DNA from: Andrena cerasifolii
Lineage: Eukaryota; Arthropoda; Insecta; Hymenoptera; Andrenidae
DNA length: 64,000 nucleotides
Direction: 5' to 3'
NCBI RefSeq assembly: GCF_050908995.1
Contig: NC_135120.1
Location: 4,415,433-4,479,432, forward strand
The position numbers and the translations under genes were made by a program. Shown in pieces: positions 31,115 through 40,882 of the stretch; position 1 is the first letter of the stretch, and each line of letters starts with the position of its first letter. The notes under the pieces are model-generated. The model saw nothing but the letters and a program-made list of their open reading frames with translations, was not told where the DNA came from and searched no databases.

Positions 31115-34100
31115 GGTTGGTTTTCAGCTGTGAATGGAGAGTAGGCATGTTTTAATTTGTCCTGATGCTTTGTGATTAACTTATTGTGCGTTCGTAATAC
31201 TACGTTATTCAGGTCTGTCACGTCTATTATCTGGTATGGTCCAATGTAATGTGGATCAAATTTACTGGTGCGCGGTTCTTTGAGTACGTAGACAGAGTCG
31301 CCTTTGTTAAATGTTGCTGGTCTTGCGTGAGCATCGTAATAATTTTTCGAACGAATTTTTGCTTTGTTTAGGTTATCGGAAGCTATATTACGAATATTAG
31401 TCATGTGTGTTATTAATTCTATTAAGTAGTCTCCAAACGACTTTAATTTTTCGCCAGTTGGGAAAGAACTTGGTTCTCGAGCTGGTTTTCCAAAGATTAA
31501 TTCGTATGGGGTGAAATTCGTTGCTTCGTGAACGGATGTGTTATAAGAGAACATTGCAAACGGTATTAGTAAATCCCAGTCTTCGTAATTATCCATGTAA
31601 TGCTTGAGATATTCGGTGAGTACGATGTGACTTCGTTCTAAAGATCCGTTGGTTTGTGGTCTATATCCCGAGGTTGTGATTTGTTTGATTTTAAATATTT
31701 CGGATAAATTTGTCATAAGTGTTCCGATGAAGCTAGTTCCTTTGTCTGTTAATATTGCGCGGGGTGTACCGTAGATTGCGATGAAATGTCTAGCGAACGC
31801 ATCTGCAATTGTAGCAGCTCGAATATTAGGTATTGCTACAGCTACGCAATATTTCGTTAGATTATCTTGAATAGTGAGAATATGTCTGTTCCCGCTGGGT
31901 GTAATTGGTAAAGGTCCCACTGTATCCAAGGAAATTTTGTCGAAGGCTCCTATAGGTGTGTCGGTGATCAACATCGGCTGACGAGTTTTCGCTCGAACTA
32001 ATTTCTGCTCTTGACAACTTTGACATCTTCGGATGTAGTCTTGAATGTCGTTGCGCATTTGTGGCCAATAGAATTTTGATCGGATGCGTTTGTAGGTCTT
32101 CGTTACTCCTTTGTGTCCTCCAATTAAACTGTCGTGAGCTTCGCAAATGATGTGCTGTCTGTCCTCTTCGGATGGTGTAGTGATGATACAGTTGCATAAA
32201 GTAATCTGTAGGCAGGTTCCTATGAAAACCTCTTCTAATATCTTGACGAATTCATTGGACGGTATTTTGTGAAGGTCTCCCGTGGCAGAAATTCGAAATG
32301 ATTTAATCTGATTTTGATCCAGGGTGTGTTGAAGAGTTTTCAATCCGTTAAGCACGTCTACTCTTTTAATATTATCAAAGAAGTTATCCGAGACTATTAT
32401 ACTAAAGGTTTTAAATGATCCATTGTCGGTTGTTATCACCCGTCCCTTTTTCGGTTGAGCTGCTAAAAGATTCGGTTTATTAATCATTTCGGTGTCCAGC
32501 AATAATTTTCCAACTGGGTTTACTAAATTGCAATCGGCAGAAATGAAGTGTACGTAATGTCCTTCTTTAGCGGTAAAGGTGTTTGAAGAAATGATAATCT
32601 TATGTGGTTGGTCTAGCGGGATCTCTTCCAGATTGTCAAGGTCATTTGAATTCTCGGTGTCGGTAGTGAAGAATGGGTAAGGGTCAAGCGTGCGGTCGAA
32701 AACCCTTGATTGAGTTGACCTGCTGTCAGGTGGTTGTTCCACACTGACTTCGGTCGTGGCTCCTGCAGGTAGCTGGTTTATTGAGGGTTGTAAAGGTTCA
32801 TCCATGACTTCTGTTGATACTTGTGGTGTACCAAATAAATCTTGTTGAATGTTTCTTGCATTTTCTATTACAGTATTTTCGGCCGGTTCCTCAAAGGATA
32901 TCAGATCGTCAAATAAGGTCTGGTCCTTATCTAAAGGAACGATTTGAGTGGAGTTTGCTGCGGGCGAAAAAGTGTTTATGGTTCCCTGGCGTTCATCTGG
33001 CATGGTTACCTCTTGAGATAAGCTGGGAAAAGATCTGTTCTTGTGTATAATTGGAGAATGTTGAACGTTCCCACGTGCGGTGTCTTCTATCTCGTCTGAA
33101 CTGCTACTTGTCTCCCGGTACTTAGGTCGGTTTTCCCTGTCGCGACGTAGCTGTCGTATACGGTGCCCAATTGTCTCGGTGTTAGCGTCTGTTTTCGGTA
33201 TCTGGACTTTGAAGTCAGGATCCTGGAGTTCTCGTGGAATAAGTGGTAGGCAGGCAGAAGAGGGGTTGCGCGATAATGCGTCTGCGTTCTTATTCGTCTT
33301 TCCGGATTTGTGGACAACCTGGTACTCGTACTGCAAAAGTCGGAGTTTCCATTTCATTAGTCTAGAAGTGGGGTCTTTGACAGAGTGTAGCCATAACAGT
33401 GGTCTGTGATCTGTAACGAGGGTGAATGGGGTTCCATAGATATAAGGCCTGAAGTATCTTACGGCGTAAACCATGGCCAAACATTCCTTTTCAGTAGCTG
33501 AGTAGTTCTTCTCAGGTTTATTTAGGCTGCGGGATGCGTAGGCAATCGGCAGGTCGCTTCCTATGTCGCCTTGGCTAAGTACAGCTTCAATAGCGTAATC
33601 GGAGGCATCTGTTGTTACAATAAATGGTTTACTGAAATCTGGATATTGCAATATGGGTTGTTGACAAAGTTCGTTACGTAATTGCTTAAAACTTTGGTCT
33701 TGTTCTTCAGTCCATTTGAATTTGATGCCTTTTCCTAATAGGTTAATTAAAGGTTTTGCCTTTGTGGTGAAATTAGGTACGAATCTTCGGTAATATCCTA
33801 CAAGTCCTAAGAATTGTTGAATGTTCTTCTGCGTTGTAGGTGTAGGAAAATCTTGAACAGCTTTTAGTTTCCTAGGATCGGGTCTTACTCCTTCCTTTGA
33901 AATAATGTGTCCAAGGTATGCAACTTCCTTTCGCAAGAATTGACATTTGTTGGTCTGCAGGGTTAATCCATGTTCTCGAAGGCGATTTAGCAACTTTTTG
34001 ACTTTAATATTATGTTCCTGTAAGGATGATGCATAGATCACTATGTCATCCAAGTAGACAAAGAGGTCTGTTCCTTGAAGTCCAGTGAGTGCTTGATCCA

Positions 34101-35394
34101 TGAGGCGTTGAAAGGTGGGTGGTGCATTCTTTAATCCGAAAGGCATTCGAGAGAATTCGTAATGTCCATTTGGAGTAGTGAATGCTGTTTTTGCTTTATC
34201 TTTCGGATCCATCTCTATTTGATGAAATCCACTAGCGAGATCAAAGACTGAAAAATATTTAGCTCCTCCTAGTCGATCTAAAATCTCGGTGATTTGAGGT
34301 AATGGATATTTATCAGAAATTGTTATTTCGTTGAGACCGCGGAAATCTATCACCAATCGCCAACGTTTTACTCCATTTTCATCTTCTTTCTTTGGTACGA
34401 TCCATAAAGGTGAATTATATGGAGATTTAGAAGGTGTAATTATACCATTTGATAATAAGGCGCTGATTTGTTTTTGAATTTCCTTTTGATGAATGAGAGG
34501 ATAGCGATATTGTCTCGTATTGATTGGAATATCGTTAGATGTATGAATTGAATGTTTAAAGTCGGAAGCCTTACCTAGTTTATCTCCAGGAAGATAAAAT
34601 CGGTCAGGAAAGTCTTTAACTAAATTTGTAACAAAATTTAGTTCCTCCTTGTTCAAATGTTTGGTGTTTAGAGTTTCCAAGATTTTCTGTTTCTTATCTT
34701 CGTTAGTTTTAAAATTTAACGGGTGTTCTGCAGCTGAGTAAAAATCTTCATCTGATGAACTGAAGATATCAAACGGCTCCAATGTTTGCGGTTCTATCTC
34801 CACGTCTAGGGGTTCATCGCTGGTGTTTGTTGCCATAACGTAGCACTTTCCTTCACTGTTCTTTACAACTGCTTCCCCTATGTACAGATGTTCGAGGGTC
34901 TTGATACGTGGTAAATATCCTTCCCTAATCCTTGGGTTTGTTATTGTTATAGCAATCTGTTGCGACGTCCTAGGTTCAATACGATGTTTGTTAGACGTCG
35001 GTAGTTTGTTAGTTTGAGGTATGTCCTGATAATTTGAAAAACGTAGAGGTCGGGTAGGTTTATTTTTTAATACCAAAGTCCCATGGTAATAGGAAATTTC
35101 GGCCTCCTCCTGTTTTAAAAATGGGCTTCCTATTAGTCCGTCTGCTTCTATTGCAAGCTCTTTTACCACATAGAAAAGTGCGGGAGCTTCGTGGATGTGA
35201 AGAATTGTTGTTCCTAATGTATGAATTGGATTAGTTGTAATTCCAGTTAATTCAATTTCTTCCCGAGAGTTTATCGTAGCATTTTCTCCCAGGGCGGTAA
35301 TAACTACTAAATTTACGGATGCTCCGCCATCAATTAAGAATTCTCCCGTTCCTGACTCCAGTTCTGGAACCTTGGTTTTGATGCGTGGGGCAGG
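31111..35394 (-). CDS. pol: Pol polyprotein of element B (protease, RT, RNase H, integrase)
   Basis: The frame is open through the gag end and overlaps gag by about 60 nt in the -1 frame, so expression by -1 frameshifting is likely. No own ATG is evident, and the first possible GTG is at 35169. The protease box reads LIDGGAS, with Gly in place of the usual Thr/Ser of DTG/DSG. RT has VIDFRGLNE and FVYLDDIVIY (about 34045-34056). RNase H has TTDASDYAIEAVLSQG and VTDHRPLLWL. After a Ser/Pro/acidic spacer comes the integrase finger (GGHKGVTKTYKRI to CQSCQEQK, near 32130-32000), then Asp at ISLDTVG and LTDKGTSF, Glu at NGSLERSH, and a C-terminal YIGPYQIIDV. All parts are uninterrupted, so the enzyme set may be functional. 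Confidence 0.9.
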   Translation of the reverse strand, partial: PAPRIKTKVPELESGTGEFLIDGGASVNLVVITALGENATINSREEIELTGITTNPIHTLGTTILHIHEAPALFYVVKELAIEADGLIGSPFLKQEEAEISYYHGTLVLKNKPTRPLRFSNYQDIPQTNKLPTSNKHRIEPRTSQQIAITITNPRIREGYLPRIKTLEHLYIGEAVVKNSEGKCYVMATNTSDEPLDVEIEPQTLEPFDIFSSSDEDFYSAAEHPLNFKTNEDKKQKILETLNTKHLNKEELNFVTNLVKDFPDRFYLPGDKLGKASDFKHSIHTSNDIPINTRQYRYPLIHQKEIQKQISALLSNGIITPSKSPYNSPLWIVPKKEDENGVKRWRLVIDFRGLNEITISDKYPLPQITEILDRLGGAKYFSVFDLASGFHQIEMDPKDKAKTAFTTPNGHYEFSRMPFGLKNAPPTFQRLMDQALTGLQGTDLFVYLDDIVIYASSLQEHNIKVKKLLNRLREHGLTLQTNKCQFLRKEVAYLGHIISKEGVRPDPRKLKAVQDFPTPTTQKNIQQFLGLVGYYRRFVPNFTTKAKPLINLLGKGIKFKWTEEQDQSFKQLRNELCQQPILQYPDFSKPFIVTTDASDYAIEAVLSQGDIGSDLPIAYASRSLNKPEKNYSATEKECLAMVYAVRYFRPYIYGTPFTLVTDHRPLLWLHSVKDPTSRLMKWKLRLLQYEYQVVHKSGKTNKNADALSRNPSSACLPLIPRELQDPDFKVQIPKTDANTETIGHRIRQLRRDRENRPKYRETSSSSDEIEDTARGNVQHSPIIHKNRSFPSLSQEVTMPDERQGTINTFSPAANSTQIVPLDKDQTLFDDLISFEEPAENTVIENARNIQQDLFGTPQVSTEVMDEPLQPSINQLPAGATTEVSVEQPPDSRSTQSRVFDRTLDPYPFFTTDTENSNDLDNLEEIPLDQPHKIIISSNTFTAKEGHYVHFISADCNLVNPVGKLLLDTEMINKPNLLAAQPKKGRVITTDNGSFKTFSIIVSDNFFDNIKRVDVLNGLKTLQHTLDQNQIKSFRISATGDLHKIPSNEFVKILEEVFIGTCLQITLCNCIITTPSEEDRQHIICEAHDSLIGGHKGVTKTYKRIRSKFYWPQMRNDIQDYIRRCQSCQEQKLVRAKTRQPMLITDTPIGAFDKISLDTVGPLPITPSGNRHILTIQDNLTKYCVAVAIPNIRAATIADAFARHFIAIYGTPRAILTDKGTSFIGTLMTNLSEIFKIKQITTSGYRPQTNGSLERSHIVLTEYLKHYMDNYEDWDLLIPFAMFSYNTSVHEATNFTPYELIFGKPAREPSSFPTGEKLKSFGDYLIELITHMTNIRNIASDNLNKAKIRSKNYYDAHARPATFNKGDSVYVLKEPRTSKFDPHYIGPYQIIDVTDLNNVVLRTHNKLITKHQDKLKHAYSPFTAENQP

Positions 35395-36560
35395 TGCTTC
35401 CTTGACGAGGTTTCCTCTTCGAAGCGGACTGTCCTTTGGCGAGCTTCTTTGTTTCCGCTCATCGTGTCGCCTATACGTTGAGCGCGATCGAAGTTTAAAG
35501 ACTTGTTAGATTCGACAGATGAATCTCGCGAGTCTCGTTGATATCTCGGACTACGCGGATGTTTCCTACAGGATTTTCCGTCATGTCCGGTCGTACCGCA
35601 ATGCCAGCAGTATAAACTCGGCTTGCGATTTTTATCGGGATTTTTTAAGATGGAATAATGTTTTTCTCCATCATCTGCGTACGATGAGTCGGAGCGATAA
35701 GAAGGGGATTTCGAGGGGCTCCGGTGACGCAAAATCCAGGCCGTCGTACGTGTCCGTCCTTCTCGTTCCTCTTCAAAACCAGATGTTCTTGTAGACCGAT
35801 CCCTGTTTTCGTCGTACCTACTTGGAGAATGTGGATACGACACTTGACGGTCGTTGTGGCGAGAATCTTCAGCGTAATGTTCTCGACGAGACCACCTGGA
35901 GGGTGAATCATTACGGGGCGACTGTCGCCGATTCCTTAATTTTCTGTCTATCTGGAGCACGGCGTCGTAAGCTTGTTCAAGTGTTTTGATGTCTTGAGTT
36001 TGAGCCGACACTTTCCAGGAAATTCGATCCGGTAAACCATCGATGAAGTTTTCTTTAACGTCCTTTTCCATTTCTTTGACGAAGTCTTCAGCATGATCCA
36101 GATATCTTTCCCGAATAGCTCCGCGCGCACAATAAACGAGATGACTGGTCCTGTCGACGTATTGTCGCAGACTTTCTCCTTCACGAATATGTAATTTCGC
36201 GATTTCTACTTGGAAGTATGACAAACTTCTTCCCGGCGCGAATCTCTTTTTCAAATGTTGGACTAATGTCTTAACAGAGTTGAATTTGTGCTCTAACGTG
36301 CACCTACGTGCCGGACCGATCAGTTTTGTTAAAATTATCGCAAGATACTCAGCTTCCGTACCCTCAGGAATCAAAGTTAACCCGTCTTCCACATTTTGTG
36401 CAAAGCGCGTCAAGGGTGGACTTTCACCGTCGAAGGTTGGAATTGACATAGTAATGTTCTGTATACATGTCCGTTGCGTCAAAAGCGACATTGAGTTTGC
36501 AATTGAAACTGTCAGGTTCATAATGTCGTTAGAAGAGACGTTAGCCTGTGTGCTTGTCAT
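35334..36560 (-). CDS. gag: Gag of element B
   Basis: A 408-codon frame from ATG. The N-terminal half is a helical capsid-like domain (IPTFDGESPPLTRFAQNVED, then IREGESLRQYVDR and FIDGLPDRISWKV). An Arg/Ser-rich linker follows, then one CCHC zinc knuckle (CWHCGTTGHDGKSC, about residues 317-330) and a basic tail. It starts about 140 nt inside the 5' LTR and ends 60 nt into the -1 frame of pol. It forms the particle and binds the RNA genome. No damage is visible. No classic slippery heptamer was recognised in the overlap. Confidence 0.85.
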   Translation of the reverse strand: MTSTQANVSSNDIMNLTVSIANSMSLLTQRTCIQNITMSIPTFDGESPPLTRFAQNVEDGLTLIPEGTEAEYLAIILTKLIGPARRCTLEHKFNSVKTLVQHLKKRFAPGRSLSYFQVEIAKLHIREGESLRQYVDRTSHLVYCARGAIRERYLDHAEDFVKEMEKDVKENFIDGLPDRISWKVSAQTQDIKTLEQAYDAVLQIDRKLRNRRQSPRNDSPSRWSRREHYAEDSRHNDRQVSYPHSPSRYDENRDRSTRTSGFEEEREGRTRTTAWILRHRSPSKSPSYRSDSSYADDGEKHYSILKNPDKNRKPSLYCWHCGTTGHDGKSCRKHPRSPRYQRDSRDSSVESNKSLNFDRAQRIGDTMSGNKEARQRTVRFEEETSSRKHLPHASKPRFQNWSQERENS

Positions 36561-36679
36561 TTTGAAACTTTCTTAAGTGACTTGACTAGCGAAAACTAGT
36601 ATATTGTCAATAATAAATTACGAGTGATTTTAACGTATTTAAAAACCAAATTTTACGGCGATTCTAATGCAGTAGCATC

Positions 36680-36695
36680 CCACCGCTGTCACCAG
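36680..36695 (-). other. Candidate primer-binding site of element B
   Basis: On the minus strand TGGTGACAGCGGTGGG lies 4 nt beyond the LTR end (TAACA then GAAC). A TGG start near the LTR is typical of a tRNA primer site. I could not assign the tRNA with confidence. Confidence 0.5.
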
Positions 36696-36699
36696 TTCT

Positions 36700-37964
36700 G
36701 TTACGAGCCGGGGCTGCGGCAACGCGAGAGGCCGGCGAGAAGGGTATTTCCCAAGGAATATGGTTAACGAATTTGTTAGTAAGGTGCGCGGACGAACCTG
36801 ATGCGAAATCAGGGAGCCGCTTGGATTATTGACGGCGAGGACGAACCTGATGCGAAATCAGGGAGCCTCTAGGAATGGAGTCAAGCGCGGACGAACCTGA
36901 TTTGAAATCAGGGAGCCGCAGGAGGGTGAAACGTCGTGAACGAACCCGATGCGAAATCGGGGTGTCACTAGGATGATGTTCACAGACGAACTCGACGCGA
37001 AGTCGAGGAGCTGTTAGGAGGTTGGATTATTCACAGACGAACCTGGTGCGAAACCAGGGAGCTGTTCGGAGGTTGGTAGACTTACAGACGAACCTGGTGC
37101 GAAACCAGGGAGCTGTAGGATACGGACGAACCTGATGCGAAATCAGGGAGCCGTAGGAGGGTTAAACGTGGACGAACCCGATGCGAAATCGGGGAGCCAC
37201 TAGGTTGGTAAAATTCCTTTATTTGGATGAAAGGTTGCAAACTAACCTGATGCTAGATCAGGGAGTCGCGGGAAATGTTATTAATGCCTCGTAACTCTTA
37301 ATTTTTATTTGATACAACTCGAGCGGTAAAGTTGTATCAGTGGGTGAGCGCTACTAAGTTTATAAGGATCGCTGGGTAAAAGATGGGTTTTAACGAATCA
37401 ACTCGATTTAGAAGTGAACACCATTCGTGTATTCAAGATTAGTTGGTACAAATGTGAATGTCGCGGGAAAATAGTGTAATAAATGTGTGAAAATTACCAC
37501 TAATTTGCTCGGTGTTGACGCACTGGCGATGCGGGGCGTACGAGCGGCTATAACAAAGTGCCCAATAGAATGTAAACCGAACTCGCGGATTCTATGGGGT
37601 CAACTATGATTCCGACGGAGACTTTAGCTCGATCTTACTGAATTCAACCGACTCGGTACGAGCGTGACACAACGTTACTCTACGCGTAACTGTACTGCTT
37701 TTAACCGCAGAGGGTAGAAACCAAAGGGTTTATATAGTCCCAAAAATGAGTGGGGATGCATTTGAAATTTCCATATAAGGAAATTCTTCGGGGTCGTCGT
37801 CGTGTCACTCCCGTTCCCATGGTCGTGATCCAGATGGTCGAGATCATGACCCCCCTTAGTGGTATGTGATAAGCAAAAGGATTTTTAGGGCGTTTTCCCT
37901 TCGTAGACGCGAGCTCGAAAAGTGGTTGAGAGCGGCGTATGGGGAAAAATCCACATACGTAACA
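36700..37964 (-). repeat. 5' LTR of element B
   Basis: Near-identical partner of 26789-28054. It holds the promoter that would drive the element, with its TATA complement near 37740. TAGT follows at 37965-37968, and the interrupted transposon arm resumes at 37969. Confidence 0.9.
36788..37270 (-). repeat. Ten-hairpin array, 5' LTR copy
   Basis: Same ten units as at 26878-27360. In the 5' LTR this copy lies downstream of the TATA box and would be the start of the genomic RNA leader ahead of gag. Confidence 0.85.
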
Positions 37965-37983
37965 TAGTATACTCGAACCACTG

Positions 37984-38821
37984 TGCGATCGCTCGAATTT
38001 AGCTATGTTCAGGATAAATTAAATTACAAAGTCTGAATACAGATTCCTTACATAAGACTTAGTTTATTCCCTTCAAATTAAACGTACGCTAATATTAGTC
38101 TAATAAGTAATTATAAGTGCTGTGTCTCGTCCTGTATATAATCGTGTCCGTGCAATAAACGTTGTGCCGTTTAAATGGATAAAATTCAACGAGATAAGGA
38201 GCTCCTTGGTGTCGTGCGTTAACACGATCAGAGATATGAAATACACATGAAAACTTACAATTTCATTCAGGGCCTGTTTTCAACGCTAGGATCGTTTCAG
38301 TGCCGAAATAAAAATAGTTACGGTATTCGCATCACTTGAACTACTTTCCTGCAGTTTTAAATTTTTTTGAATTTTCGAGTTGATGAAGATCCCTTTTAAG
38401 TTCCCGGCATAAGACGCTTCGTACGCGTATTTCCAATAATTAATATCTCGGAAACGAAGCCTCCAACGCAAATTCTTGATGCTTGACATATAGACACACT
38501 CCTTAAATTTTCTAACATCTGTTGCCGGGCACCCTGTGTATGAGTAACCATCCTGTTCATTTGCATGTCTAAAGTCTAAGGTACAGATTGTTGAATATCG
38601 GTTGTAACTGTTTTAAGATATAGGTGTGGTTTATTGCATTTCCTTGTATCAAGAATGGATTTCATCCGTATAAAAAATTGTGTGAACCAATTCATATACA
38701 TAATTGTAAAAAGTTTGTATAAAGCTATCTACTTAATTGTAATTACAAAGTAGAATCAGAGCTTATTAAGTAAGGTGTGGATGAATTCTGAAAGAGTAAG
38801 TTATTCTCGCAATATCTAGAT
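37984..38821. other. No gene recognised
   Basis: Flank of the inverted-repeat transposon. No convincing ORF, RNA or repeat end, apart from AATAAA near 38152. Confidence 0.4.
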
Positions 38822-38999
38822 CAAGGCTGGGCAACCCGCTGCCCCTTCCCTGACTTGCCTGCTCTGCTGAGCCGTAGGAAAATAATCCCCTTCATATCTA
38901 CTTGACTTCTACACTCTAAACAGTCACACGGAGTTCTCGTTCGGCTGACTGGTAATGGGGATTGTGCGGCCCGCGGCAGCGAACAAATTGCTCAGCCCT
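38822..38999. mobile_element. hAT-type MITE, 178 bp
   Basis: The ends CAAGGCTGGGCAA and, inverted, CAGGGCTGAGCAA match the common hAT terminal form. They are flanked by ATCTAGAT (38814-38821) and ATCTGGAT (39000-39007), an 8-bp duplication with one mismatch. Non-coding. Confidence 0.8.
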
Positions 39000-39254
39000 G
39001 ATCTGGATCACTATATTGTAGGTAACTGAGTACCACAAAACTCTGTATTTAATTTTTTAAATATCTTTTATGCTTCCACAGACATTCCCGATCATATGAA
39101 GACTCATAATTTTTGGAGGAATGTTTGCATTACTAGCCCTGTTTCATTGCCACAAGAAAAGATAGCTATGACATTAAGTCCATCTTATCTACGTTTCTGT
39201 GATGTATCAGATTCTTGGCTGTACTTCTGGAAACCAGTCAAACCCGATTGGGCT

Positions 39255-39622
39255 GAAATTTTGAAAATAGCTTCATTTTGCATAAAAATAACTTTTGCGA
39301 GAAGGATTTTTGGCGACTCGAAAATTTTTTTTTACCATTTCAATGTCGTTCCCTACCTTACCGACAGAGCGCATTATTAATCTCCTAAAATCTATAAAAC
39401 AGAGAACAACTTAGAAAGAGATATCAGCTTGATACTGATCAAGGGAATATTATTCTTGGAGCCTTACGTACGTTGCTTCGTCCTAGCGTCTACCTAGAAG
39501 AGAGATCAGTCGCGGTCGATAAGGTAGGGAACGATATTGAAATGGTAAAAAAAAAATTCCAGTCGCCAAAAATCCTTCTCGCGAACGTTATTTTTATGCA
39601 AAATGAAGCTATTTTCCAAATT
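39255..39622. repeat. MITE-like inverted repeat, ~105-bp arms
   Basis: The left arm (about 39258-39362) contains TTTTGCATAAAAATAAC, GGATTTTTGGCGACT and CATTTCAATGTCGTTCCCTA. The right arm (about 39518-39622) is its complement with few changes. The centre is about 150 bp. No target duplication was identified. Confidence 0.65.
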
Positions 39623-40419
39623 TCTTTACTTTACTTTCAAGTTTAATTACGTTGTAAACTGTAGAAATCGTATTTTATAAACTGTGCGTATACATTGTGT
39701 AATGCGCGGGCGTTACGCAATACTAATAATAATTAACTTGAAATATCAATAATCATGTTTAACATGAGTCACAATGTGTTATAAGTTATAATCCTTGCCC
39801 TTAAACTGGTGGCACCCAACCACCAAATGTTTTCTCTAATTCTCTTGCCACAGCCAGACATAAGTGATCATTAAATGGAGCTGCTACAACCTTAAATAAA
39901 ACAAATCCATTATTAATAAATGTAAAAGATGTTTCAAAATTTACTTCGTATAATTATAGGTATATGTATCTCATAAATATTACGTGGCAACCACATAAAG
40001 TGTTAAGGTGGGATTCCACTGAATATTTTAGCAACAGGCGACATGCGACACCGTCACATTTTTTTTTCGTATGCAACACGTCACCCGCGGAAAGTGTGCC
40101 ATTGGTTTGCCTCAGTGGAATTGCACCTTTACGCTCGGCTTTAAAGAACCTGTGGATAGAGATGGAGTCGAAAAATATTTGACTTATATTCAACCGCTTG
40201 TGTAGACACCCAATTATTCATTTAATAAAAAAAATAAAAAGTCGATTTTTTTAATTCTACATAGTTGAAATTTTCAAGCGTTAAATGTATTTCATGAAAA
40301 TTTCAATTTGATATCCCAAATATTAATGAAACTTGTAACGTCGCGTCGCGAATCAGAAGTTGTGCATCTCTTGATGCGTAACTACCACTGCTATTCGACA
40401 ACTTAATATTTGAAGAGCC
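39623..40419. other. No gene recognised
   Basis: AT-rich sequence before the copia 5' LTR. Open frames here are antisense pairs without family features. Confidence 0.4.
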
Positions 40420-40424
40420 GATAC

Positions 40425-40695
40425 TGTTGTAAATAGCTTTGTTCATCATCTAGTAATTTTAGTTTATGGTCAGTAACATTGAGTATACCAGGTGGCGCCA
40501 GTTTCGTTTTATTTCCGTTCTATTAGGTTATGTCACATCTTTTATTTCCAGAGTCAATGGTCTTTTTCGTTATGTACCAGTCTCAGTTTTTCCTTTGTGT
40601 GATATACATGGCGTCTGATATTCTGTACAAGATATTATAATTAAGATTCTACAATTTGCTTTATCCTGTTCTTAATAAATATAATATACGCAACA
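40425..40695 (+). repeat. 5' LTR of the copia element
   Basis: 271-bp LTR with a TGTTG...CAACA boundary and an AATAAA near its end. It is preceded by GATAC. Confidence 0.9.
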
Positions 40696-40709
40696 GGTTA
40701 TGGGCCCAG
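40696..40709 (+). other. Copia primer-binding site, initiator Met-tRNA fragment
   Basis: GGTTATGGGCCCAG directly after the LTR is the classic insect copia site, complementary to an internal piece of the initiator methionine tRNA. Confidence 0.85.
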
Positions 40710-40882
40710 TAGTGCGGGTCAGTGCGTAAGTTGAAAAAGAACAGTGAAACGCTCGTGCGGTCAGCACGGAAATAAAAAGGGTCTGTCGCACGGAAGACGC
40801 CATTTTTCAGAGACTCGATTATTCTCTTTGTGAGAGCTCGGATTCTTAAGTGAGAAGAGCATAAAGGATACTCTCAGGGAGG

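Larger units (their letters stand above)
26789..37964 (-). mobile_element. Element B: complete young errantivirus-like Ty3/gypsy element with env and Tudor ORFs
   Basis: Bounded by two LTRs of about 1,265 bp (26789-28054 and 36700-37964) that both read TGTTACGAGCC...ACGTAACA on the plus strand. They differ by eye at one substitution (27891 T, 37801 C) and perhaps one indel. TAGT flanks the element at 26785-26788 and 37965-37968. On the minus strand the order is LTR, primer site, gag, pol, env, Tudor-like frames, polypurine tract, LTR. gag, pol and env are all open. The near-identical LTRs mean a recent insertion. The extra Tudor-like gene is not part of the usual gypsy set. Confidence 0.9.
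25890..37983. mobile_element. Small inverted-repeat DNA transposon split by element B
   Basis: The left arm (25890 to about 25990) begins CAGTGGTTCGAGTATACTA and contains GCTAGCTGGACAAAATTATT. The right arm is its inverted copy, found at about 26697-26788 and, after the inserted LTR element, 37969-37983. Without B the element is about 0.9 kb. GCGATC occurs just outside both ends, near to an 8-bp duplication, and the CAGTGGTTC start is hAT-like. A minus-strand frame at about 26148-26275 ends in a Ser/Asp-rich tail (CSSDDSSSE), perhaps the remnant of a transposase C-terminus. Superfamily uncertain. Confidence 0.6.
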
